From Microcaldota archaeon (GTDB lineage: Archaea; Micrarchaeota; Micrarchaeia; Micrarchaeales; Micrarchaeaceae), in contig DAHVQB010000006.1 of the NCBI GenBank assembly GCA_027317945.1, positions 1 through 35,360 on the forward strand: a stretch of 35,360 nucleotides of DNA, given 5' to 3'. Under the pieces are notes generated by a model. That model did not search any database and was not told the origin of the DNA. It saw only the letters and a program-made list of their open reading frames with translations. Positions within the stretch are counted from its first letter, which is position 1. The number at the start of each line of letters is the position of its first letter. The position numbers and the translations under genes were made by a program. This document shows, one piece after another, positions 14,630 through 24,179 of this stretch.

Positions 14630-15778
14630 ATGGAGGATTATGCAGCCAAAGGTTTGGTTGAAGGTAAGTTTTCCGCAAATGAATTGATAGACGACAACAT
14701 AAACCTGATAAAGAATTTCGGCGCCTCGCACATAAGCAGCCTGGCTGACATGCCGGATTTCTACACGTTTAGGAACGGCCTGATATATTCGCACAGGGAC
14801 TTCGGGCAGTTCTACGAAAAGATTAAGAAGGGCGAGAAGGCGGCCATAGTTTCGGGTTTAAACGCAAGCGGCTCCATACATATGGGCCACATAACCGTAT
14901 TCGACACGAACCTATTCTTCCAGCAGAAATACGGCATGGACGTATTCATACCCATATCGGATGATGAAAGCTATGTGTCGCTCAAGGTAAAGACGCAGGA
15001 GGAGGGGCTCAAGAACTCGCTCAGGCTTGCCAGAAGCCTGATCGCTTACGGATTTGACACTTCAAAAACCAAGCTGGTCATAGACCAGCTGTACACTGAA
15101 GTTTACAACACCGCGATAAAGCTGTCGCGCGGCATAAACGTATCTGAGATAAGGGCCACGTACGGCTACAAGAGCGAACAGAACATAGGGCTGCATTTTT
15201 ATCCCGCAGTCCAAGCCGCGCACATAGTCCTGCCGCAGCTGGGCGGCACACGCAATGTGCTTGTGCCCATAGGGCCGGATGAGGACACGCACCTCAGGAT
15301 ATGCAGGGACGTGGCCGAGAAATACGGATACACGAAGCCCGCGGTATTGCATACGGTATATCTGCCCGGGCTTGACGGGACGAAGATGTCCAAGTCGAAG
15401 GGAAACGCCATATTCCTGCTGGACAGGAAGGAGAGCATAAAGAAGAACATAATGTCGGCATTCAGCGGCGGCCAGGCCAGCATTGAGGAGCACAGGAGGC
15501 TGGGCGGAAATCCGGATATCGATGTGGCCTACATATACCTTAAGAGCTATTTCCTGAAGCCGGATGAATCTGCTGCGCTCTACGATGATTACAAGAGGGG
15601 GAAACTGCTGAGCGGGGAGATGAAGGCCATGCTGTTGGATCGCGTCATGAAGCGTGTGGATGAGTTCAGGGAGAGGTATGATAAGGTAAGCGTAAAGGAT
15701 CTAGAAGCCGTGGTTCTCAGGGATGGGGATGTAGACCTGGCTTCAGTGGTGGAGATGAGCGGAGTGCTGGAGGAATGA
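14630..15778 (+). CDS. trpS: tryptophanyl-tRNA synthetase, archaeal type
   Basis: A 382-residue class I synthetase that charges tRNA-Trp. The ATP-binding signature HIGH reads HMGH at 84-87 after GLNASGSI, and KMSKS is at 252-256. The stretch HLRICRDVAEKYGYTKPA and the segment AFSGGQASIEEHRRLGGNPD match archaeal TrpRS rather than TyrRS. The pocket motif usually read as CAIDQDP is GPDEDTH here, a noticeable change. GGTG 4 nt before ATG 14630 and the TATA box at 14577-14586 support the start. Confidence 0.87.
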   Translation: MEDYAAKGLVEGKFSANELIDDNINLIKNFGASHISSLADMPDFYTFRNGLIYSHRDFGQFYEKIKKGEKAAIVSGLNASGSIHMGHITVFDTNLFFQQKYGMDVFIPISDDESYVSLKVKTQEEGLKNSLRLARSLIAYGFDTSKTKLVIDQLYTEVYNTAIKLSRGINVSEIRATYGYKSEQNIGLHFYPAVQAAHIVLPQLGGTRNVLVPIGPDEDTHLRICRDVAEKYGYTKPAVLHTVYLPGLDGTKMSKSKGNAIFLLDRKESIKKNIMSAFSGGQASIEEHRRLGGNPDIDVAYIYLKSYFLKPDESAALYDDYKRGKLLSGEMKAMLLDRVMKRVDEFRERYDKVSVKDLEAVVLRDGDVDLASVVEMSGVLEE

Positions 15779-15786
15779 GGCGCGCT

Positions 15787-16635
15787 TTACAATGATATTA
15801 CTGGGTTTTTCGATTTCGATATTAGGGCCCGGCTCAATTCGTAGAACAGGTAAACATCGAGGGCGAAAGGCAGGTATCCCAAGTAGCCCACAAGCGGCAT
15901 CTCGAAAAGTTTAAGCATAGGCATGCCCAACGGTATGTTGTATATCCATTTTGGGTAGGCCATGTAATTCCAGAATTCCCAGAACAGGCCCATTATTATA
16001 CCTGCGAAGAACAGCTGCAGCATGCGGTTGCCCTTGCCCCTGCTGCACCATAGCACTATGCTGTCCCTTCCAAGAATGTAGTTTATCGGATCCAGAAGCA
16101 GGAAGAGGCCTATCCATACGAACGGGAACCCTACGTAAGGCGCGAATAGGGGCAGGAACACGGCTATTACCCCCAATATCATGAGAGGCATTGCAGCAAG
16201 GTACACATGGCTTTTGGGGCTCCTGTCCCTCCGTTTCCTGGAAAGCGATGGGAATTCCAACTTTATGCCGCTGAAGACCTCAAGCGCCATGACCAAAGTG
16301 AATGTTTCAAGAACTGCGGGCATTATCGTAGTGAAATCCACTATGTGCACGTACCAGATGTAGTTGATGTACGTCCAATTGTTGGTAAAGACGTTGTAAA
16401 TCTCGAATATGAGCCAGAATGGCACCGACACCAATGCCATGAATGCGAATTCCTTGGCGTGATTGCTCATCAGCGACCTGCCCTTCATGTAGTATACGAT
16501 GCTGTCGATGAACATTATGTAGCCGAACCATACTATCGGTATGTACCATTCCGCCAGTGGCTGTATCACAAGTATGAAATTTATATTGGCCAGCATCAGG
16601 AGCGCAAGACCCAGATATCCATACCATTTCAACAT
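15787..16635 (-). CDS. multi-pass membrane protein with internal duplication
   Basis: A 282-residue protein with eight or nine helices and no family that I recognise. It contains two related halves: VWFGYIMFIDSIVYYMKGRSL then FWLIFEIYNVFTNNW in the first, and VWIGLFLLLDPINYILGRDSI then LFWEFWNYMAYPKWIY in the second. Shared acidic D, basic R and aromatic-rich E(I/F)(Y/W)N positions suggest a twofold pseudo-symmetric site in the membrane. GGTG 5 nt before ATG 16635 is preferred over ATG 16653. The stop is 8 nt from the convergent trpS stop. Confidence 0.72.
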   Translation of the reverse strand: MLKWYGYLGLALLMLANINFILVIQPLAEWYIPIVWFGYIMFIDSIVYYMKGRSLMSNHAKEFAFMALVSVPFWLIFEIYNVFTNNWTYINYIWYVHIVDFTTIMPAVLETFTLVMALEVFSGIKLEFPSLSRKRRDRSPKSHVYLAAMPLMILGVIAVFLPLFAPYVGFPFVWIGLFLLLDPINYILGRDSIVLWCSRGKGNRMLQLFFAGIIMGLFWEFWNYMAYPKWIYNIPLGMPMLKLFEMPLVGYLGYLPFALDVYLFYELSRALISKSKNPVISL

Positions 16636-16779
16636 TCCAACACCAAGACACATTTTGGAGGGCGAGCAAGCTGCCTGATGTAAGCAATAATTTATTGGGG
16701 CGCCGACCTTTGGGCGTGCGATTCTCTCAAATTTTTAGGGCAATCCCAACGCGCAGCATAAACAATATTCTTTCTGTTG

Positions 16780-16794
16780 AAAAGGATTAAATAG
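16780..16794 (+). promoter_or_regulatory. BRE/TATA promoter of the aminopeptidase gene
   Basis: AAAAGGATTAAATAG, identical over 15 bases to the mfnB promoter at 2756-2770 and centred about 38 nt before ATG 16825. Confidence 0.5.
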
Positions 16795-16824
16795 CGTTGG
16801 CATCCTATAAATCATGGTAGTTTC

Positions 16825-19371
16825 ATGGCAGATCGCAGCACGCTTGGAACCAACGTTGTGCCAAGCCATTATGTAATAGACATAGAGCCGGATATGAAGC
16901 AGTTCACTTATAAGGGGTCTGAAGTAATAGACGCGCACGTCTCGAGATCTGCCAAGGTCATAAAGCTGAACGCAAAGGAGCTGTCCGTCACGAACGCGAA
17001 GGTAATGGTAAACGGGGTTGAGCAGGATGCAGGAGTATCCTATGACAAGAAGAACCAGCAGGTCATACTTACGCTTCCCAAGGCGGTGCATGGGGACGCC
17101 AGGATAAAGCTGGATTTCGTAGGGGAGAACAACGACAGGATGTATGGATTCTATAGGAGCGAGGTCAAGGACGGGGCCAGCACCAGTTACATGCTTACAT
17201 CGCAGTTCGAGGCTGCAGATGCGAGGGCCGCCTTCCCATGCTTCGACGAACCTGCGCTGAAGGCAACTTATGACCTCTCGCTTAAGGTCGACAAGGGGCT
17301 GGATGCCATTTCCAATATGCCGGTGAAGGAGAAGCGCGCAGAAGGCAACAAGCAGGTCTTCACTTTTGAGACTTCCCCAAAGATGTCAAGCTACCTGCTG
17401 TATATGGGGGTCGGCAAGTTCGATTATGTTGAGGACAAGGTCGGGAGCACTGTGATAAGGCTGGTTACGCCGCCCGGAAGGCAGGGCTATGCGGACCTGC
17501 CGTTGGAATACGCGAAGAAGGCAGTTGAGTTTTACCAGAGCTATTTCGGGATAGATTATCCTCTGCCAAAGATAGACTTCATAGCGGTGCCGGACTTCGC
17601 CGCCGGCGCGATGGAGAACTGGGGCGCGATAACTTTCAGGGAGAGGGCGCTGCTCTGCAACAACAGCTCGTCCGCGTCCACGAAAGAGAGCGTGGCGTCC
17701 ACTATAGCCCACGAACTGGCGCACCAGTGGTTCGGCGACTTAGTTACCATGAAGTGGTGGGACGACCTGTGGCTTAACGAAAGCTTCGCCACGTACATGA
17801 GCTACAAGGCATTGGATAGCGCTTACCCAGAATGGAACGTCATGCTGCAGTATGCAAGCGAGGTGCAGGGCACGGCATTGGGCGCCGATCAGCTTAAGTC
17901 GACGCATCCGATAAACGTGCCTGTCGGGAGCCCGGCAGAAGCAGACGAGATATTCGATGAGATAAGCTACGAGAAGGGCGGCAGCGTACTGCACATGCTG
18001 GAAAGCTACGTGGGGGAAGCAGCATTCAGGAAGGGGCTGCACGAGTACCTGGCGAGCCATGCATACGGGAATGCCAGCAAGGCCGACCTTTGGAAGGCCA
18101 TACAGGATGCGAGCGGGGACAAGAACGTATCGCGCATAATGAAGAAATGGCTGGACATGCCAGGGTATCCTCTGGTCGAGGTAAGGAAGGTCAGTGATGG
18201 TTTTGAGCTCAGGCAGAAGAAATTCACGCTGATAGGGGAGAAGAGCAACAGCGTATGGCCCATACCGGTGACGTTCTCAACTGAAGGAGGCGAAGGCAAA
18301 GTCCTCATGGACAAAGAGAGGATCGTCATAAAAACCAAGAGCCCTTGGATAAAGATAAACACCAAGCAGGCAGGCATATACAGAACCTCTTACGACAAGG
18401 ATACGCTTTCTGAGCTGGGCGCGTTGCTGCAGTCAGGAAAGCTTGGGGGCCTTGATGCATGGGGCATAGAGAATGATCTTTTCGCCTTGGCAAGAGCCGG
18501 GAAAATAAATGTGAATGATTATCTGGACTTCGTGGATAGGTATTGCACAAATGCTGATTATCCGATGAACGAGAACGTGATAGGCAACCTGGATTGGCTG
18601 TCGACCATGTTCTATGGCAAGCCGGTTTCGGATCGGATAAATGAGTCCATAATAAAGGTAGGCGAACCCCTGCTGGACAGGCTCGGATGGGCGGTCAAGG
18701 GTGGGGAAAAGGACATCGACACCATGCTAAGGGGCGCGGTGATTTCAGCGCTGGGACAGGCAGGTTATGCGCCTGTTGTAAGCATGGCGGAAGCCATTTT
18801 CAGGGACTCGTTCGCACAGGGCCAGATAGACAGCAACCTCAGGGGTGCGATATATTCCATAGTCGCGTGGAACGGCGATGCGAATACGTTTGACACTTTC
18901 GTGAAGCGCTATGAGACTGAGACCGACCCTGCCGAGAAGATAAGGCTGCTCAAGGCGCTAGGCATGTTCAAGGATCCGCAGCTGATAGAGCGCGCGTTAG
19001 GCATGTTCTCATCCGATACGATAAGGCTCCAGGACTCGCACGTAATACCGTCCGTGATAAGCGGCAACCCTGTCGGCAAGGACATGATATGGGAGTGGAC
19101 GAAGGCCAATTGGAAGACTTTCATGGCGAAGTATGGCAGCGGAACGCACATGCTGGCCGATTTCGTGGAAAACCTTGGGCTGGGCAATGGCGACAAGATG
19201 CTTGATGAGGTGAAGGACTTCTTCGCCAAGGGGTCGAACATGCGGGATGACATAAGCATGAGCGTCAAGCAGGTGATGGAGCGCATAGCCATAAACACTC
19301 GCTTCATGGAGGAGAACGCCCAGGAGAAGAAGGACGGGGACAGGGCAAGGCGGAAGTCCGCATCGTTCTGA
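16825..19371 (+). CDS. M1 zinc aminopeptidase, tricorn interacting factor F2/F3 type
   Basis: An 848-residue M1 metallopeptidase that trims N-terminal residues from peptides in the cytosol, in archaea often finishing products of the proteasome or tricorn. GAMENWG at 261-267 is the exopeptidase motif. The zinc site HELAH at 296-300 with Glu319 in LWLNES is intact. The N-terminal beta domain and a C-terminal ERAP1-like helical half are full length. Cdc48, which unfolds proteins for the proteasome, is encoded about 1 kb downstream, which fits a protein turnover neighbourhood. Confidence 0.95.
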   Translation: MADRSTLGTNVVPSHYVIDIEPDMKQFTYKGSEVIDAHVSRSAKVIKLNAKELSVTNAKVMVNGVEQDAGVSYDKKNQQVILTLPKAVHGDARIKLDFVGENNDRMYGFYRSEVKDGASTSYMLTSQFEAADARAAFPCFDEPALKATYDLSLKVDKGLDAISNMPVKEKRAEGNKQVFTFETSPKMSSYLLYMGVGKFDYVEDKVGSTVIRLVTPPGRQGYADLPLEYAKKAVEFYQSYFGIDYPLPKIDFIAVPDFAAGAMENWGAITFRERALLCNNSSSASTKESVASTIAHELAHQWFGDLVTMKWWDDLWLNESFATYMSYKALDSAYPEWNVMLQYASEVQGTALGADQLKSTHPINVPVGSPAEADEIFDEISYEKGGSVLHMLESYVGEAAFRKGLHEYLASHAYGNASKADLWKAIQDASGDKNVSRIMKKWLDMPGYPLVEVRKVSDGFELRQKKFTLIGEKSNSVWPIPVTFSTEGGEGKVLMDKERIVIKTKSPWIKINTKQAGIYRTSYDKDTLSELGALLQSGKLGGLDAWGIENDLFALARAGKINVNDYLDFVDRYCTNADYPMNENVIGNLDWLSTMFYGKPVSDRINESIIKVGEPLLDRLGWAVKGGEKDIDTMLRGAVISALGQAGYAPVVSMAEAIFRDSFAQGQIDSNLRGAIYSIVAWNGDANTFDTFVKRYETETDPAEKIRLLKALGMFKDPQLIERALGMFSSDTIRLQDSHVIPSVISGNPVGKDMIWEWTKANWKTFMAKYGSGTHMLADFVENLGLGNGDKMLDEVKDFFAKGSNMRDDISMSVKQVMERIAINTRFMEENAQEKKDGDRARRKSASF

Positions 19372-19373
19372 AA

Positions 19374-19562
19374 TCAGCGTTTGAGCAGCGGCAGCACATT
19401 TTCCCTTATGGACTTTATGAGCTCGCCGTTCGGCATGGCCATGCCGTTATGCTGCACTATGAAAAAAAGTGCCTCATCGAACCCGGAAATCTTTGAGAGA
19501 TTGACCAGTACTTCTTCTATCCGTTTATTCGGATTTATTGTTACTACCTGCGTTAGTTTCAT
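19374..19562 (-). CDS. hypothetical small protein
   Basis: A 62-residue soluble protein. An N-terminal strand TQVVTINP is followed by helices, with DEALFFIVQHNGMAMPNGELI near 29-49. The last part loosely recalls the C-terminal helix region of dual-specificity phosphatases (EALxxV...PN.G.L). The truncated phosphatase-like gene lies just upstream on the same strand, so this could be its displaced tail. A TATA-like AAATATAATA about 32 nt upstream and AAGGT before ATG argue for an independent gene. It converges on the aminopeptidase with a 2-nt gap. Confidence 0.5.
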   Translation of the reverse strand: MKLTQVVTINPNKRIEEVLVNLSKISGFDEALFFIVQHNGMAMPNGELIKSIRENVLPLLKR

Positions 19563-19619
19563 ACCTTATCCCATTGTTGTTCTTGTATTATATTTGCCTA
19601 AAACTTATATGCCCGTTTC

Positions 19620-19660
19620 TTTTCGCATTCATCCCCTATCTCAAGGATAGGGGCTTTCTG
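19620..19660 (-). mobile_element. IS200/IS605-type terminal hairpin, copy C
   Basis: On the minus strand this reads AGAAAGCCCCTATC, a 5-nt loop, then GATAGGGGATGAATG. An AGAAAGCCC lead, an 8-bp stem and a GATGAAT tail form the common right-end pattern of IS605/IS1341 elements. It differs in sequence from copies A and B, so it comes from another element. No tnpA or tnpB is nearby, so it is a solo remnant or a very short non-autonomous element. The phosphatase-like frame runs into it and stops. Confidence 0.6.
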
Positions 19661-19902
19661 CTATGCATTCTGTAAAACAGGTAAACGGGCTTACGGCCAG
19701 ACTTTATCGCCTCATCTATCCGCTTTATTATTTCAATGAACCTTTCAGGAGGGTTTGCGCCATCATTGCTTATCCCGCAATCCACCACTTCATAATCCAT
19801 ATGCGCGCTGCCCAAGTACACTACCGTTTTTATGCCTGCGGCGGCTAGATCTTCTGCAGTAGTTATGCCTCCGAAGTATACGTCTTCGGTCAATTTTTTC
19901 AT
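19636..19902 (-). pseudogene. dual-specificity phosphatase-like gene truncated before its active site
   Basis: The 88-residue frame has the front half of a dual-specificity phosphatase: LTEDVYFGGITTAEDLAAAG, then IKTVVYLG, DCGISNDGANPPERF and IDEAIKSGRKPVYLF. In the family the next residues are the strand and loop HCxxGxxR that hold the catalytic cysteine. Here the frame passes into the IS-type hairpin and ends as RMHSRKPLSLR. The active site is therefore missing and the product cannot be a normal phosphatase. I read this as a gene broken by an insertion, with its 3' part lost or diverged. Confidence 0.65.
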
Positions 19903-20034
19903 TTGGAACGCCGTGCCGTATTTCAGGTAGAAATTTATAGAAAGGTATTTATAAGCAATTATTTATAAAGGAGTTCGGAATGTCTTTGTCGGAATGCGGT
20001 TTATGCATTCTGCTGACATAGAAAGAGTGGTAAA

Positions 20035-20154
20035 ATGAAGATACTCGAAAGAGGCATACTATCAGCTGCTGAAGAGGACGACGATGATGACATGGACGAG
20101 GAAGACGACATGGACGAGGATGAAGAGGACGACGACGACATGGACGAATCATGA
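20035..20154 (+). CDS. 39-residue highly acidic peptide
   Basis: The frame starts MKILERGILSAA and continues with 26 residues of which 23 are Asp or Glu, broken by three evenly placed Met (MDE repeats). The DNA is correspondingly repetitive, with GACATGGACGA three times. TTTATAA-type TATA boxes lie at about 19950-19975 and a GGT-rich site is near the start. Acidic tails bind basic proteins or divalent metals. It is 196 nt upstream of cdc48 on the same strand. Expression is unproven, but conserved start signals favour a real gene. Confidence 0.55.
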   Translation: MKILERGILSAAEEDDDDDMDEEDDMDEDEEDDDDMDES

Positions 20155-20350
20155 TGGCGCACAGGTTTCATTCACCATTTCTTAATCATTTATCCTTTTT
20201 ATTGTGCCAGCACCGATGGCACTTGTTAATTTGCTTTTTAGTACAGCGAAAGCAAAGCAAAAGTATAATAATAGTAAATCGACATAATTTAATCTCGTAT
20301 GAAGGCCGGTGCATATTCGTTAGCCGACCGACGTTACAAATAGTGATTGA

Positions 20351-22510
20351 TTGGCTGAGGGCATAGAGTTGACCGTTGCAGGCGCGCTTGTCACTGATGA
20401 TGGCAGGGGCATGGCCAGGATTGACTCTAAGGCGAGAAAACTGCTGAACGTAATGGCAGGCGACATAATAGAGGTAAAGGGCAAGAGGAGGTCTACTGCC
20501 GCAGTTGTCTGGCCGGCCCACCAGCAGGACGAGGGCCTTGATTTCATAAGGATTGACGGTTACATAAGGCAGAACATCGGAGTCGGGATAGGGGATAAGG
20601 TTTTCGTTGCAAAGGCAGAGGTGAAGAATGCGGAGAAGGTCGTACTTGCCCCGCCGCCCAACCAGCGCACCCCGATATCGCCGGATTTCTCGGAATACGC
20701 AAAGAATAAGCTTGAGGACAAGCCATTGGTAAAGGGTGACGTAGTGCCTGTCGCCATGTTCGGTTACGTTTTCAATTTCGTAGTCGCCCAGGTTACACCG
20801 CACGGAGTCGTGCGTGTCGTAAAGGAGACCCAAGTGGATGTGAGGACCGAGCCGGTATCTGAATCTATGGTGCGCATAGGAGAAGTGCACTACGAGGATA
20901 TCGGGGGGCTGAAGACTGAGATACGGAAGATAAGGGAGATGGTAGAGCTGCCGATAAGATATCCGGAGCTTTTCGAGAGGCTGGGCATAGAGCCGCCAAA
21001 GGGCGTGCTATTGTACGGATCTCCAGGTACTGGCAAGACGCTGCTTGCAAAGGCGGTGGCTAACGAAAGCGACGCCCATTTCATAGACATATCCGGGCCT
21101 GAACTGGTCAGCAAGTTCGTAGGGGAGAGCGAGGAAAAGCTAAGACAGATATTCAACGAGGCGAAGGACAAGGCCCCCACAATAATATTCATGGATGAGA
21201 TAGACGCCATAGCCCCGAAAAGGGAGGAGGCCACGAACGAGGTGGAGAGGCGCATGGTATCGCAACTGCTGGCCCTTATGGACGGAATGAACTCCAGAGG
21301 CCAGGTCATCGTGATAGGCGCTACGAACAGGCCGAATGCGATAGACCCTGCACTTAGGAGGCCGGGCAGGTTCGACAGGGAAATAGAGATAGGCGTACCG
21401 GACAGGAATGCAAGAAAGGAGATACTGCAGATACACACCAGGAACATGCCGCTTGCGAAGGACGTCAACTTGGACGAGCTTGCGGATATGACGCACGGTT
21501 ACACTGGAGCGGACCTGACATCGCTTGCCAGGGAATCAGCCATGGTATCACTGAGGCACATTCTGCCCAAGATAATCGACAAGAAATCAGTACCTAACGA
21601 GGTGCTGATGAGCCTTAATGTTTCAAGAAACGATTTCAGGGACGCTTTCACCATGATACAGCCAAGCGCACTCAGGGAAGTTTTCGTCGAGAGGCCGAAC
21701 GTCCATTGGGATGACGTGGGAGACCTCGAGGAGGTGAAGGCGCAGCTGAAGGAGGCGGTAGAGCTGCCGATAAAGAACCCGGAGGCTTTCGAGAGGATGG
21801 GAATAAGGCCTGTCCGCGGAATCCTTCTAGTTGGGGCGCCTGGCACTGGAAAGACGCTGCTTGCAAAGGCGGTGGCGACTGAGCGCGAATCCAATTTCAT
21901 ATCCATAAAGGGGCCTGAACTGATGAGCAAGTATGTAGGGGAGAGCGAGAAGGCGGTCAGGGAGGTCTTTAGGAAGGCTAGGCAGGCGGCCCCGTGCATA
22001 ATATTCATAGACGAGATAGATTCGATAGCTTACTCCAGGAACGGGGATGACATGGGCGATTCGATGGTGACGGAAAGGGTCGTCGACACACTGCTGACAG
22101 AGATGGATGGGCTGCAGGAGATGAAGAACGTCATAGTGCTTGCCGCTACGAACAGGCCTGACATAATAGATACTGCTTTGCTTAGGCCAGGCAGGTTCGA
22201 CAAGATAATAGAGATACCTATGCCGAACAACACGGCGAGGCTTGCCATTTTCAAAGTCCACACCAAGCGCATGCCGCTTTCTAAGGACGTCGACCTGGAG
22301 GAGCTGGCGAAGATTACCGAAAATTACACTGGAGCAGAGATAGAAAATGTATGCAGGGAAGCCGGAATGCAGGCGATAAGGACCAACAGGACGGTTGTAT
22401 CGAAGGAGGACTTCGCGCGGGCCATGCAGGAGATCAAGCCCGCAATACCGAAGGAGCTGCAGGACCGCATAGCGAGGTTCAAGGATGAACCCGAAAACAT
22501 GTATAGATGA
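20351..22510 (+). CDS. cdc48: Cdc48/VAT two-ring AAA+ ATPase
   Basis: A 719-residue unfoldase that pulls proteins apart and feeds them to the proteasome. Residues 1 to about 180 are the double-psi barrel N domain. D1 has Walker A GSPGTGKT near 222 and Walker [10 protein letters not shown]2 has GAPGTGKT near 494 and IIFIDEID. Arginine fingers lie in the RRPGRFD and LRPGRFD segments. The start is TTG 20351, set by GTGA just upstream, and the N-terminus aligns with VAT. The 3' end is short, without a long acidic tail. S6e follows within 20 nt. Confidence 0.97.
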   Translation: MAEGIELTVAGALVTDDGRGMARIDSKARKLLNVMAGDIIEVKGKRRSTAAVVWPAHQQDEGLDFIRIDGYIRQNIGVGIGDKVFVAKAEVKNAEKVVLAPPPNQRTPISPDFSEYAKNKLEDKPLVKGDVVPVAMFGYVFNFVVAQVTPHGVVRVVKETQVDVRTEPVSESMVRIGEVHYEDIGGLKTEIRKIREMVELPIRYPELFERLGIEPPKGVLLYGSPGTGKTLLAKAVANESDAHFIDISGPELVSKFVGESEEKLRQIFNEAKDKAPTIIFMDEIDAIAPKREEATNEVERRMVSQLLALMDGMNSRGQVIVIGATNRPNAIDPALRRPGRFDREIEIGVPDRNARKEILQIHTRNMPLAKDVNLDELADMTHGYTGADLTSLARESAMVSLRHILPKIIDKKSVPNEVLMSLNVSRNDFRDAFTMIQPSALREVFVERPNVHWDDVGDLEEVKAQLKEAVELPIKNPEAFERMGIRPVRGILLVGAPGTGKTLLAKAVATERESNFISIKGPELMSKYVGESEKAVREVFRKARQAAPCIIFIDEIDSIAYSRNGDDMGDSMVTERVVDTLLTEMDGLQEMKNVIVLAATNRPDIIDTALLRPGRFDKIIEIPMPNNTARLAIFKVHTKRMPLSKDVDLEELAKITENYTGAEIENVCREAGMQAIRTNRTVVSKEDFARAMQEIKPAIPKELQDRIARFKDEPENMYR

Positions 22511-22526
22511 TTAATGGAGTGATTTG

Positions 22527-22937
22527 TTGAAACTAGTATATTCTGATACGAAGACAGGAAGGACCGGCAACAGCGAGCTGGATACCAACAAGGCAGCGGT
22601 GCTCATAGGAATGAAGGTCGGGGAGACGGTGGAAGGTTCTGTCTTCGATCTGCCCGGTTACAAGCTAAAGATAACAGGCGGCAGCGACAAGAGCGGGTTC
22701 CCTCTCGTGCCCTCAATAAGCGGGTCGATAAAGACAAGCATGTTTGCACTACGCGCGAAGTCAGGAGCCAATAAGGGGCAGTACGAAAGGACCACGGTCA
22801 GGGGGAATACAGTGGCTGCGGACACGATGCAGGTAAACACCGTCATAGTGGAGTATGGAAGCAAGCCCATAGACGAGATCCTGCCGCCTAAGGCCAAGGA
22901 GGGAGCAAAGGCGGATTCTGGCGAGGGTAAAAAGTAA
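22527..22937 (+). CDS. rps6e: ribosomal protein S6e
   Basis: A 136-residue small-subunit ribosomal protein. It begins MKLVYSDTKTGRT and has the S6e core with FDLPGYKLKITGGSDKSGFP and the basic RTTVRGNTV segment, which contact 16S rRNA. The last 20 or so residues are low-complexity and charged. Two TTG codons (22524 and 22527) could start it. I take 22527 because GTGA lies 4 nt upstream as in other genes here, and S6e usually begins with MK. It sits in a translation operon with aIF2-gamma. Confidence 0.95.
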   Translation: MKLVYSDTKTGRTGNSELDTNKAAVLIGMKVGETVEGSVFDLPGYKLKITGGSDKSGFPLVPSISGSIKTSMFALRAKSGANKGQYERTTVRGNTVAADTMQVNTVIVEYGSKPIDEILPPKAKEGAKADSGEGKK

Positions 22938-22952
22938 GCTTAAGGTGTGATT

Positions 22953-24167
22953 TTGAGTTTTGAGCAAAGCGTAATCAACATAGGTACTTTGGGCCACATA
23001 GACCATGGCAAGACATCGCTCACAAGAGCGATAACCGGCACGTGGACTGACAGACACAGCGAGAGTCTGAAGAGGAACATGACCATAAAGCTTGGTTACG
23101 CCGATGCAGTGATAAAGAAATGCGAAAACTGCTCAGGGGCGTCCGCTTACACTACGGGAGACAAATGCAAGGGATGCGATGGCGAGCCGCGGCCGTTCAT
23201 CAGGATATCCATGCTTGATGCACCCGGCCACGAGACCCTTATGGCAACTGCCATAGCGGGATCCAGCGTGATAGACGGCATACTTTTCGTGATAGCGGCC
23301 AACGAACCGTGCCCCATGCAGCAGACCAAGGAGCACCTCATGATAATAAACATACTGGGGCTCAAGAACGTGGTAGTCATACAGAGCAAGGTGGACCTGG
23401 TCGGCAAGGAGGGAGCGATCAAGCACTACAACCAGATGAAGGAGTTCCTGAGGGGCAGCAGCATAGAGAATGCGCCGATAATACCGGTAATGACAAACCA
23501 GAACATAAACGTCGATGCAGTGCTCGAGAAGATAGCCAACATGAGCATACCGAAGAGGGATGCGCAGGCAAATCCGCTCATGTACGTAGTCAGGTCGTTC
23601 GATGTCAACAAGCCAAGCATGGACGCGTCTGAGCTAGTTGGCGGCATAATAGGGGGAGCAGTGGTGCAGGGGGCATTCAAGGTAGGCGATGAGATAGAGA
23701 TAAGGCCGGGCATAAAGATGGAGGAACGCGCGAAGAGGGAGAATTATACTCCGATAATAACCACCATAACAGGCATGAGCACAGGCACCGGCCAGATCGA
23801 GCAGGCCGTGCCCGGAGGGCTGATCGGCGTATCTACTGAAGTGGATCCAGCCTTCACCAAGGCTGACGGTCTCATGGGCAATGTGGTGGGCCACGTCGGC
23901 AAACTGCCGGATACTGTGACAAGCCTTGTGCTAACTTACTTCAAGCTTAACAGGAATGATATACCGGAGCAGGGGATGAAGGAGAACGACCCACTTATAC
24001 TAGGCATTGGAACTGCCACATCGGTAGGCTATGTCAAGAAAGCGAAAAAGGACAGGCTTGAACTTGAGCTCAGGCACCCTGCCTGCGTTGCCAAGAACAC
24101 CAAAGTGGCCATAATGAGGAATCTGGGCCAACGATGGAGGCTGACTGGCTACGGCATAATAAACTAG
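22953..24167 (+). CDS. eif2g: translation initiation factor aIF2 gamma subunit
   Basis: A 404-residue GTPase that delivers initiator Met-tRNA to the ribosome. G1 is GHIDHGKTS near 13-21, DAPGHE is G3, and QSKVDL is the G4 region (NKxD is usual; here SKVD). A zinc knuckle with CENC and CKGC (about 52-73) is typical of the gamma subunit. Domains II and III follow to the C-terminus. GGTG 5 nt before TTG 22953 favours that start over GTG 22947. It lies 15 nt after S6e. Confidence 0.96.
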   Translation: MSFEQSVINIGTLGHIDHGKTSLTRAITGTWTDRHSESLKRNMTIKLGYADAVIKKCENCSGASAYTTGDKCKGCDGEPRPFIRISMLDAPGHETLMATAIAGSSVIDGILFVIAANEPCPMQQTKEHLMIINILGLKNVVVIQSKVDLVGKEGAIKHYNQMKEFLRGSSIENAPIIPVMTNQNINVDAVLEKIANMSIPKRDAQANPLMYVVRSFDVNKPSMDASELVGGIIGGAVVQGAFKVGDEIEIRPGIKMEERAKRENYTPIITTITGMSTGTGQIEQAVPGGLIGVSTEVDPAFTKADGLMGNVVGHVGKLPDTVTSLVLTYFKLNRNDIPEQGMKENDPLILGIGTATSVGYVKKAKKDRLELELRHPACVAKNTKVAIMRNLGQRWRLTGYGIIN

Positions 24168-24179
24168 GCGTGCCCGCAT

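Noticed and set aside
20151-20366. 71-residue frame following the acidic peptide
   Set aside because: No ribosome site, odd composition, and it runs into the cdc48 start in another frame.
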